Shown: in pieces, positions 8,325 to 14,330 of the stretch
Position numbering within the stretch: position 1 is the first letter of the stretch
Layout: each line of letters starts with the position of its first letter
Notes under the pieces: generated by a model
What the model saw: only the letters and a program-made list of their open reading frames with translations
Told to the model about the DNA's origin: nothing
Databases searched by the model: none
Assembly: GCA_021160865.1 (NCBI GenBank)
Contig: JAGHBS010000027.1
Coordinates: 1 to 14,330, forward strand
Source of the DNA: Planctomycetota bacterium
Lineage (GTDB): Bacteria; Planctomycetota; Phycisphaerae; SM23-33
Direction of reading: 5' to 3'
Length of the DNA: 14,330 nucleotides
Made by a program: the position numbers and the translations under genes

Positions 8325-8381
8325 TTACACCTCTGCATCTTCTTATCTGAAAATCACTGAAGAGCGCAATACCAAGATAAC

Positions 8382-8404
8382 CTTACCATGCTGATAATGG
8401 TGAG
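8382..8404. terminator. Hairpin between convergent operons (possible bidirectional terminator)
   Basis: CTTACCAT (8382-8389) pairs with ATGGTGAG (8397-8404) as eight base pairs including one G-U, with a 7-base loop. It overlaps the stop codon of the minus-strand lyase gene and lies 57 bases after the glycosyltransferase stop. Neither side has a T run, so it is not a canonical intrinsic terminator. Confidence 0.3.
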
Positions 8405-10368
8405 AGTTTCGAGAGTTTCGGTGGACTTATCATCTTGCCCGCAGGCCAATGGGGAATAAATATCACTGCGATTCGCACATTATCCTTCTGCTTACCCAGA
8501 TGGATTTCCAATCGCTTGACACCCTTGTTGGGCTTAAGTGGTGGCTTCTGCTCCGCAGATTTTATTGTAAAGATTGTAAAGGTAGGTCGATAGCCCATAT
8601 CAGGCTGCGACGAGTGCCTATGCGGTTTCTGCTCCGCAGATTTTATTGTAAGAGTAGCCCCGGTGGGTGTGAATACCTCCACAGTCATTTTTTTATCGGC
8701 GATAGTAAGCGTTGCCCTGTTCTTATCGACTGTGATTTTTGCATCGGTCGTGATACCCCACGTTATATCACAGGGCTTTTCAAGCTGGAATTCATCCTGA
8801 ATAAGCACAGCTTGCCGATTATTGATGATAGCAACTCCGCGTAGCATTTTCTTTGCATAGCCTTTGTATGCTGAAGCCAAATCGAGAATGGCAAAGCTCT
8901 TCCTCGGTGTGCTTTTGAACTTGATAATCTTCGTCTCTGCATAGACATCCTGATTCTTACCATTGATAACAGGGATATTATGGGCAAGGGAAGTTAGCCT
9001 GTAATATGTCCATCTCTTCGATCTCGGTCCTTTAGCCCAGTATCCTGGTAGGTTGTAGTCCTCACACCCTAAATCTCTTACCCAGCGTACACCGAGGGCA
9101 TCGAGTACAAATGTGCCTAAATCCAAATGCCCATGATTGACCTGATTGAACCCTGCCTTGACAGCAGCGAAAAGTGCGTTCGGATCGTCCCATGCACTTC
9201 GGAACATTGCCACTTCGACCGGACCTCGAAAGTATTTATCAAGAGGTAATGCAGGCAACTTATCACCGACAGGGACGTACCAGATGAAATCCAGTGGCGT
9301 ACTGCCATACTTGGAGATCATCTCACGCTCTGCTTGAGCGATGCGGGGCATGTCAAATCGACTTCCAAGCCAGAAAAGAGAGGGAATTTGTTTCCTTCGT
9401 TCTTCCTCACCTACATCAGCAAAATTGAAATACAGACCAGTCGGGCCAGTCATATATATTGGGAAAAATCCCGTCTGGGATAAACCTTTCATTCTCGAGA
9501 GGCCGAAATCCGTCCCAAGAGCGGTATTCATCGCTGCTAATGCATAAACTGCATAATCAGTAGCATATTTCCAATATCCAGGCCCTTCGGGCCAGGCACC
9601 ATCGGGGGCATAGGTCGAAAGGGCATTGGGCATGAACCTTACCGCATCGGTGATGATTACGTTAGCATATTTGGGGTCGGTATCGATCACTGCCAATGCA
9701 CCGACAACCAGACCACCATTGCAAACCAGATTCCAATTGAACTGATTGGTCACCTGCCACGATCCTTTCCCACGATATTGTAAGACACCTGGCTTGAGGC
9801 CGTTCTTGATAAGACCAGCCCTTATCTTTTCCCGCGATTGAGCGTCGAGATAGTGATAAAGCCAATCATACCCAATACCAACGGCGTGGGTCATCTCGGC
9901 AGTGTCAAGGAAGTGAGCCGGATTCCAATCCTCGAATGCACAAACGGTAAGAAGATTTTCTTTTAGTTTCTCTGCATATTTCTTCTTGCCCGTTAGACGC
10001 CAGGCTAAACCAAGGACATAAACCCGTCGAAGACACTCTCTACTTACAGGCAGTAAGCGAAAACTATCGGGTAAACGGTATTTGAGCACTGGTAAGTTGC
10101 AGCATTCATCAGCCTGCTTTATAACATCGCGATAGCATTTCTTCAAAAATTCATCATGCTTCATGAGTTCCTTCAATTCCTTGAGCCGATTATCGGTCAG
10201 GATTAATCGGGGATGAGATTTCTTCCCAGCGCGCCTTAGAACATCCTGCATTTCCATAGACATTCTTGTCGCCCCAATATTATCTGCCAGAACAATGTGG
10301 CTACTGCACAACAATGCCGATACCGCTAATGCTACCGCCAAGAATCTACCCTTTTGCACCACTGACAT
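8383..10368 (-). CDS. Heparinase II/III-family polysaccharide lyase, secreted
   Basis: This is a 661-residue lyase predicted to cleave uronate-containing polysaccharide by beta-elimination in the periplasm or outside the cell. A signal peptide spans residues 1-29 (hydrophobic core FLAVALAVSALL, likely cut VLA/DN). HPRLILT (52-58) begins the (alpha/alpha)6 toroid. NWNLVCNGG (211-219) holds the catalytic Asn found in HepIII-type enzymes, and EGPGYWKY (261-268) gives the likely catalytic Tyr265. NHGHLDLG (411-418) supplies catalytic His412, and His414, Asp432 and His463 fit the HepII zinc site by order and spacing. The C-terminal beta domain ends in SPLSAW. Residues 574-609 contain a repeated TIKSAEQKP, see the repeat entries. 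ATG 10368 is only three bases from AAAGGAG, so GTG 10362 could be the true start. It is last in its operon, 21 bases after the GH20 gene. The exact substrate is unresolved. Confidence 0.85.
   Translation of the reverse strand: MSVVQKGRFLAVALAVSALLCSSHIVLADNIGATRMSMEMQDVLRRAGKKSHPRLILTDNRLKELKELMKHDEFLKKCYRDVIKQADECCNLPVLKYRLPDSFRLLPVSRECLRRVYVLGLAWRLTGKKKYAEKLKENLLTVCAFEDWNPAHFLDTAEMTHAVGIGYDWLYHYLDAQSREKIRAGLIKNGLKPGVLQYRGKGSWQVTNQFNWNLVCNGGLVVGALAVIDTDPKYANVIITDAVRFMPNALSTYAPDGAWPEGPGYWKYATDYAVYALAAMNTALGTDFGLSRMKGLSQTGFFPIYMTGPTGLYFNFADVGEEERRKQIPSLFWLGSRFDMPRIAQAEREMISKYGSTPLDFIWYVPVGDKLPALPLDKYFRGPVEVAMFRSAWDDPNALFAAVKAGFNQVNHGHLDLGTFVLDALGVRWVRDLGCEDYNLPGYWAKGPRSKRWTYYRLTSLAHNIPVINGKNQDVYAETKIIKFKSTPRKSFAILDLASAYKGYAKKMLRGVAIINNRQAVLIQDEFQLEKPCDITWGITTDAKITVDKNRATLTIADKKMTVEVFTPTGATLTIKSAEQKPHRHSSQPDMGYRPTFTIFTIKSAEQKPPLKPNKGVKRLEIHLGKQKDNVRIAVIFIPHWPAGKMISPPKLSKLSPLSAW
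8402..8419. repeat. 9-bp tandem duplication at the end of the lyase gene
   Basis: GAGAGTTTC occurs twice back to back (8402-8410 and 8411-8419). On the coding strand it adds three codons in frame, giving KLSKLSPLS just before the final W. The pattern fits replication slippage. Confidence 0.85.
8546..8651. repeat. 25-bp direct repeat with palindromic core in the lyase gene
   Basis: An identical 25-base sequence occurs at 8546-8570 and 8627-8651, an 81-bp offset (27 codons). Its core TCTGCTCCGCAGA is a 5-bp inverted repeat around TCC. In protein it encodes TIKSAEQKP twice (residues 574-582 and 601-609). Removing one unit would leave a continuous frame, so this looks like an in-frame duplication or the footprint of a small mobile repeat. 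Confidence 0.85.
8564..8581. repeat. 9-bp tandem duplication next to the 25-bp repeat
   Basis: ATTGTAAAG is duplicated exactly (8564-8572, 8573-8581), overlapping the end of the first 25-bp copy. It encodes the doubled FTI in TFTIFTIKS (residues 596-604). Confidence 0.8.
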
Positions 10369-10371
10369 GGT

Positions 10372-10378
10372 CTCCTTT
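10372..10378 (-). promoter_or_regulatory. Ribosome binding site of the lyase gene
   Basis: AAAGGAG on the minus strand ends only three bases before ATG 10368. In-frame GTG codons at 10362 and 10359 would be 9 and 12 bases away. The start may therefore be GTG 10362, which shortens the signal peptide by two residues without changing its hydrophobic core. Confidence 0.6.
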
Positions 10379-10389
10379 GGCTGGCCGAC

Positions 10390-13077
10390 TCAACGGTAGT
10401 TCACTGCTGTTATACCAACCGTTATCAGGGCAGTATCAAGTGCTGTAGGTGCTGCTTTTATGCGCAGGGTTTTAATCTTCTTTTCTGGATGGGGGTTTGC
10501 CCACTCCAACCCATAAATAGTAACATCCTCGCCACAAATCATCTTGCCCTGCCAATACGCATCGGAAGGATACGTTCCTATGTAACCAGTATGACGATGA
10601 GAGATATGCTTCAGAGGGGCACCGTGCCGACGATTCCACTCCGCCAGCTGCCAACCATAATCCAGATGAAGAGCCGTTGATGTACCATCATTATAGACTA
10701 ACTCATACGTACCGACATGGGAAGGATGGTACCTTTCGCAGGAACGATCAGATGGCTTGGTATCGCTTGAGCAGGTATGGAGCAAAATAAGGCTATCGGC
10801 TACAAGATTGATAGGAATCTCCACGCTTTCAGGATAACGCCTATCGCTAGTATCAGGTGATTCCACGAGGATAAGACCCGAAGGGATTTCAAACGGTACG
10901 CCATTGAGCGTGACCTTACCGGCAGGGAGATTGGAAATATCATATCCACCCTTACTTCCAGAATTATCGCAGCGGGGTGCAGTAGCAACGGAAGAAATAT
11001 CGATGGGCGTGAATGACTTTGCCTTGGTAATTACGGGCAATTTATACCTGCTTATCTGCGAGCGGATCAGGGGCATCATCTGGTTTATCTTTCTATCCAT
11101 TGTCCAGCGGAGTTCATCAGCATAATGCTCGGTCCACATCATATTGGCAGAGTAGATGAAATCGTAGAGTTTGCCCTTGGCACCGATATCTTCCTCTGAC
11201 GACCTGCACCAGGTAGAGACCTCCGCTCCGATAACGCCTTGCCGCCTGCTTCGAGTGGTAAACCGCGGGTAATGCGATGAGTAGAAGTTGCCCATTATCA
11301 CCTTAAAGCCATGATCTATCAGGCGAGTTTCGATGTCGCGATCAGTGGCAAAGTACCAGACGAAATCCAGCATCACGATGTCCTTCGGAATCATATCAAT
11401 TGCATCAGGCACGCCGTAGGGGCGGAAATCCTGAACCATATCCGCCCAGATCATCATCCCCAAGCCCTTACTTTTTAGATAATCGTGGATCTTATTCACA
11501 TCGAGGGCAAAAAGTTCAGCACGGGATTTGCCCTTGCATCGTGGACATACACCCATGGTATATGCTTCATCGTGCCCCATCGATATATACCGCTCGGGCT
11601 GAAATACCTCGATGACCTCGTCAATCATATCGAAAACAATCTTATGGCTCTCCGGATGGAGCGGGCAGTAGCAATCTGGATAAGTATCATTGGGATTTTC
11701 GGCAATTTCCGGATAGGTGGCTGTGAGATACTCGACGTGGCTTAGCGATTGAACCTCGGGGATGACCTCGAAGCCATAACTTTTTGCGTAGTTGACGATA
11801 TCGCGTACTTCATCCTTCGTCAGGTAGCTACCCCCACCTATCTGGGCATGTGGGATGTAAGGGCGTTTACCTTCAGCTGCTTCACGGTTCACACGTTCCC
11901 ACGTCTGGTTGATTTCAGGACGCCGATCGAACTGCATACCAGCAGTGACTTGCAGGAAAATCGTATTCATCTTCATCGGGGCAAGGACATACCTGATTAG
12001 ATTCTTTATGAACGGAATATCGTCTCTGTGTGGCATGAACAGGTGAACGCCACGGAATTCCATGTGAGGGTAATCCTCGATTAGACAGGTTTGGGCTGCT
12101 GGTTTTTTGCCTGCCACTCCCCTGCCGAGTAATTGCAGGAACGTTTCGACTGCGTAGATTAGTCCTCGTCTGTCAGCAGCAAGGATGAATACCGTATCAG
12201 GCGATACTTTTAGCGAATATCCTTCCTTTCTTGGTTGGGGCAAGTCGATAGCATCAACCGCTTTAGAGGCTCCGGGCTTGGCAATTAATATCTTATCAGA
12301 TAAGTCGCTTATCTCGTGTTCACGAACGATTTCGACGGACAGGTCGAAATTCTCTTTTACCTTTTCCATCAAAAGTGCTGCTGAAAAGACGCTATCTTCG
12401 CAGGCATCATCAGCAAGGACGATCTTCGTTGCATCTGTAAGTTCAAAAGCGCCTTCCCCGTCGAAATTAATCTTCTGCGGGATGGGGTACAAAGCAGGTT
12501 CATCAGTACTTGCGCCCCATAACTCTACTCCTGAGAGAAACAGGTCGCGATTGAATGAATCTATCCTTACGACAACTTCGGTAGCCTCCAGGCCAACATC
12601 TATTGATATAGTTTGTTCTTCCATCGGCTTGGTGTGCCGCTTTCTGCCAATTTTACCTGCGAGAATCTTATTACCGTCAGGAAGGCGGACATACACCTCT
12701 GCATAATTCAACCCTGCTGGTTCAACGTAATCGGGCACCTCGCCAAGACTGACGCTGCCGAACTTATCGGGCGTAGGTAGCTCGGGTTCAGCACGACTAG
12801 CCTGATGAATTACGACTCGATCGATGAAGTATTCCCCTTTGAGGTCAAAAACAATATCAACGCCCATCTCGCGTAGGGTATTACCATTCCAGCCGACGAT
12901 GGTATCAGACTTACCATCGGTCAATGAGCCGTCAGAGAAGGCAATTGCTCCGGAGGCATCTGCCTTATCACTCTGCAGATCGGGAGGTAGCACATCAGAT
13001 TTGCCTCGCTGGCGATAAGTATATGTACCTTCGATTGCATCCTGCTTACCATTACCCGTTAGACAACCCAGCACCAT
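10390..13077 (-). CDS. GH20-family beta-N-acetylhexosaminidase-like protein, no signal peptide
   Basis: This 895-residue protein is predicted to remove non-reducing-end N-acetylhexosamine by substrate-assisted catalysis. Residues about 17-188 look like a discoidin-type carbohydrate-binding sandwich (VDIVFDLKGEYFIDRVVIHQ). Residues about 194-330 are a GH20b-like alpha/beta domain (YPIPQKINFDGEGAFEL). The TIM barrel spans about 340-670, with the Asp503-Glu504 dyad in ISMGHDEAYTMGVCPRCKG and support from SLSHVEY and MMIWADM. A C-terminal beta module (about 715-895) follows. The usual motif is G-x-D-E, here GHDE. A CPRC pair (511-514) directly follows. ATG 13077 is fixed by AAGGAG seven bases upstream and an in-frame TAA at 13083-13081, so the protein truly begins MVLGCLTGNG without an export signal. 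It is the middle gene of the operon, with 23 and 21 bases to its neighbours. Substrate and location are uncertain. Confidence 0.8.
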   Translation of the reverse strand: MVLGCLTGNGKQDAIEGTYTYRQRGKSDVLPPDLQSDKADASGAIAFSDGSLTDGKSDTIVGWNGNTLREMGVDIVFDLKGEYFIDRVVIHQASRAEPELPTPDKFGSVSLGEVPDYVEPAGLNYAEVYVRLPDGNKILAGKIGRKRHTKPMEEQTISIDVGLEATEVVVRIDSFNRDLFLSGVELWGASTDEPALYPIPQKINFDGEGAFELTDATKIVLADDACEDSVFSAALLMEKVKENFDLSVEIVREHEISDLSDKILIAKPGASKAVDAIDLPQPRKEGYSLKVSPDTVFILAADRRGLIYAVETFLQLLGRGVAGKKPAAQTCLIEDYPHMEFRGVHLFMPHRDDIPFIKNLIRYVLAPMKMNTIFLQVTAGMQFDRRPEINQTWERVNREAAEGKRPYIPHAQIGGGSYLTKDEVRDIVNYAKSYGFEVIPEVQSLSHVEYLTATYPEIAENPNDTYPDCYCPLHPESHKIVFDMIDEVIEVFQPERYISMGHDEAYTMGVCPRCKGKSRAELFALDVNKIHDYLKSKGLGMMIWADMVQDFRPYGVPDAIDMIPKDIVMLDFVWYFATDRDIETRLIDHGFKVIMGNFYSSHYPRFTTRSRRQGVIGAEVSTWCRSSEEDIGAKGKLYDFIYSANMMWTEHYADELRWTMDRKINQMMPLIRSQISRYKLPVITKAKSFTPIDISSVATAPRCDNSGSKGGYDISNLPAGKVTLNGVPFEIPSGLILVESPDTSDRRYPESVEIPINLVADSLILLHTCSSDTKPSDRSCERYHPSHVGTYELVYNDGTSTALHLDYGWQLAEWNRRHGAPLKHISHRHTGYIGTYPSDAYWQGKMICGEDVTIYGLEWANPHPEKKIKTLRIKAAPTALDTALITVGITAVNYR

Positions 13078-13084
13078 CGTTTAT

Positions 13085-13090
13085 CTCCTT
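13085..13090 (-). promoter_or_regulatory. Ribosome binding site of the GH20-like gene
   Basis: AAGGAG on the minus strand lies seven bases before ATG 13077. With the in-frame TAA between them, it rules out a longer N terminus carrying a signal peptide. Confidence 0.8.
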
Positions 13091-13100
13091 CCTTTTTCCT

Positions 13101-14330
13101 TTAGCAGAAGTTCTTTTTGAAATAATCCATTGCCCGCAAGCAAGTTCGAATTACGCCCAATTTGCCCAGATATTCCTCAATTTTACCTGCCGATTTGAGA
13201 AAGTTTTCGATAAGCACATTGACATCGTCTTTGCAAATCACTTTTTCTAAAATCTTCTCACTTTCCTGTGCTAATTCTCGCGTTTCATCCCGAATTTGAG
13301 CAAGTTGTTCAATTGCATCTTCGATTTTGTGGAGATTTATCCCCGCCTTATCAAGTCCTTCAGGAACTGCGCTGGGGGCAAGATAACCCGTCCAGAGAGG
13401 CACCTCAGCTGCTATCCATTGCGAGAATGCCCCCGGTGGGAGGTGGGAAAGTATCTCATCTTCAATCTGTTTTAGTATCCTGGTGCGTCTTGCAAGTGAA
13501 GCGCGAATTTTACCTGACCATTGCAGATAATCCAGAAATAGATGATTGAATCGCACACTCTGCTTTACCTTCTCAGCTGCCTGGACGCATTGATTAGCCC
13601 GTATTTGAACCTCCTGAGCAGTATCAGTATTGATAATCCCGCCCATCTGATAAGCAGAGCGGATAAGCGAGTCAGCAGAGCTGCCGAGGAAGACAGTGGC
13701 AAACTTACTATCGAATCGTTCCCTGCTGACTCTCCCTGCCGACCATGCCGACTCAGCCGTTGCTGCTATTGGCAACCAGCTAACCTCCAGCGGTTCGCTG
13801 CCGCCGTAGAAAAGCGGATAAATCCCCTTTCCAGGCCAGTGGGTATTGAGTATTCCTACACCACCATCTTCAACCAACGCCTCACAAAACGCCATTGTAT
13901 TAGGTACTCGAATCCGCCAATCGCCTTGATAACGAGCTGCCCCAAGAACATTGAAGCCCAAATCGCGGAAATATCTGATATATGGAAATCCACGAATCTG
14001 ATCGGGAAATCCCCCATCGTCCCAGTATTTTTTGAATGTATCGAGCACGTACTGCGGTACCTCGTCGAGCAACTCCCTGCCTGATAATTCAAGACCAGCC
14101 CATCTGACGAACGGCACCGATCGGCTACCCATCCTGTATTCCCAGTACATTATCCAGAAATCCCTGCTAAGATTAGGGGTGTCCTTCGGGACGTTGGTGA
14201 GGTAATCATACCAGAGGATAGGAATCTTACCCTTGGCGGTGATGACCGAACCTACCTTGTTCATGTAATCGACGAAAAGCGCGCTAAGCCCGTGTCTGGC
14301 AACATATTCTTTACATCGCGGGCATTGACC
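13101..14330 (-). CDS. GH20-like glycosidase, C-terminal part (runs off the window)
   Basis: The frame is open to the right edge. The first visible codons read GQCPRCKEYVARHGL, so ATG 14264 is an internal Met and not the start. The CPRCK stretch matches the position just after the catalytic Asp-Glu in the neighbouring GH20 protein (VCPRCKG), so the dyad should lie only a few codons beyond the window. IPILWYDYL corresponds to the barrel strand that reads MMIWADM in the neighbour. GVGILNTHWPGKG and PIAATAESAWSAG are typical of the last GH20 barrel strands. About 160 C-terminal residues are helical with charged repeats (SQ.SEKILEKVI-like, possible coiled coil) and lack the beta module of the neighbour. 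It is upstream in the same operon, with 23 bases to the next gene. Family is fairly clear, substrate unknown. A related TIM-barrel hexosaminidase family is the main alternative. Confidence 0.6.
   Translation of the reverse strand, partial: GQCPRCKEYVARHGLSALFVDYMNKVGSVITAKGKIPILWYDYLTNVPKDTPNLSRDFWIMYWEYRMGSRSVPFVRWAGLELSGRELLDEVPQYVLDTFKKYWDDGGFPDQIRGFPYIRYFRDLGFNVLGAARYQGDWRIRVPNTMAFCEALVEDGGVGILNTHWPGKGIYPLFYGGSEPLEVSWLPIAATAESAWSAGRVSRERFDSKFATVFLGSSADSLIRSAYQMGGIINTDTAQEVQIRANQCVQAAEKVKQSVRFNHLFLDYLQWSGKIRASLARRTRILKQIEDEILSHLPPGAFSQWIAAEVPLWTGYLAPSAVPEGLDKAGINLHKIEDAIEQLAQIRDETRELAQESEKILEKVICKDDVNVLIENFLKSAGKIEEYLGKLGVIRTCLRAMDYFKKNFC

Noticed and set aside
8338..8363. TCTTC/GAAGA hairpin after the second glycosyltransferase gene
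   Set aside because: The arms are only five A/T-rich pairs with a 16-base loop and no T run, so it is not a credible terminator.
12185..12706. Plus-strand ORF of 173 codons opposite the complete GH20 gene
   Set aside because: It is a serine/threonine-rich shadow of the discoidin and GH20b-like region on the other strand.
13542..14084. Plus-strand ORF of 180 codons opposite the partial GH20-like gene
   Set aside because: The minus frame carries recognisable GH20 strands and a start-to-stop operon context. The plus frame shows no domain pattern.
13101..14264. ATG 14264 as the true start of the last minus-strand gene
   Set aside because: The same frame continues to the window edge with GH20-like CPRCK sequence, so that Met is internal.

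Overview
The window looks like bacterial chromosomal DNA from a Gram-negative polysaccharide-degrading lineage. My best guess is the Planctomycetota (Phycisphaerae-like) or a neighbouring phylum. The reasons are a very large GspK-like pseudopilin carrying a lamin-tail-like insert, and a heparinase II/III-family lyase encoded with GH20-like glycosidases. No rRNA or other taxonomic marker is present, so this is inference. I see no tRNA, rRNA, CRISPR array, insertion sequence or phage gene. Coding density is high, and every gene uses an ordinary ATG or GTG start.

Layout. (1) At 1-2935 (+) is the end of a GspJ-like minor pseudopilin, then a GspK-like protein with two INTA helix-hairpin-like motifs and a lamin-tail-like domain between them. 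This is the tail of a type II secretion or type IV pilus-like operon, closed by a short hairpin with a T run. (2) At 3132-4427 (+) is a CNNM/CorC (HlyC) membrane protein with paired CBS domains, apparently transcribed on its own. (3) At 4428-4703 is an AT-rich intergenic region with a plausible sigma70 promoter, a 17-bp direct repeat and an inverted repeat overlapping the -35 box. (4) At 4704-8324 (+) is a two-gene operon of related GT4-type glycosyltransferases. The first is fused to a long alpha-helical C-terminal domain. (5) At 8383-14330 (-) is a convergent three-gene operon. In transcription order it holds a GH20-like glycosidase cut by the window edge, a complete GH20-family beta-N-acetylhexosaminidase-like protein without a visible signal peptide, and a secreted heparinase II/III-family polysaccharide lyase.

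How the genes may work together. The minus-strand operon reads as a catabolic set for an amino-sugar/uronate polysaccharide (glycosaminoglycan-like or a bacterial exopolysaccharide): the lyase cleaves uronate linkages and the GH20-like enzymes trim hexosamines. The plus-strand glycosyltransferase pair makes or modifies a glycan that cannot be named from sequence. The pseudopilin region belongs to export or surface machinery and has no demonstrated link to the sugar genes. The most distinctive local features are small in-frame repeats at the 3' end of the lyase gene, a CPRC motif shared by both GH20-like proteins just after the catalytic acid position, and the replacement of the second Glu of the GT4 E-x7-E motif in both glycosyltransferases.
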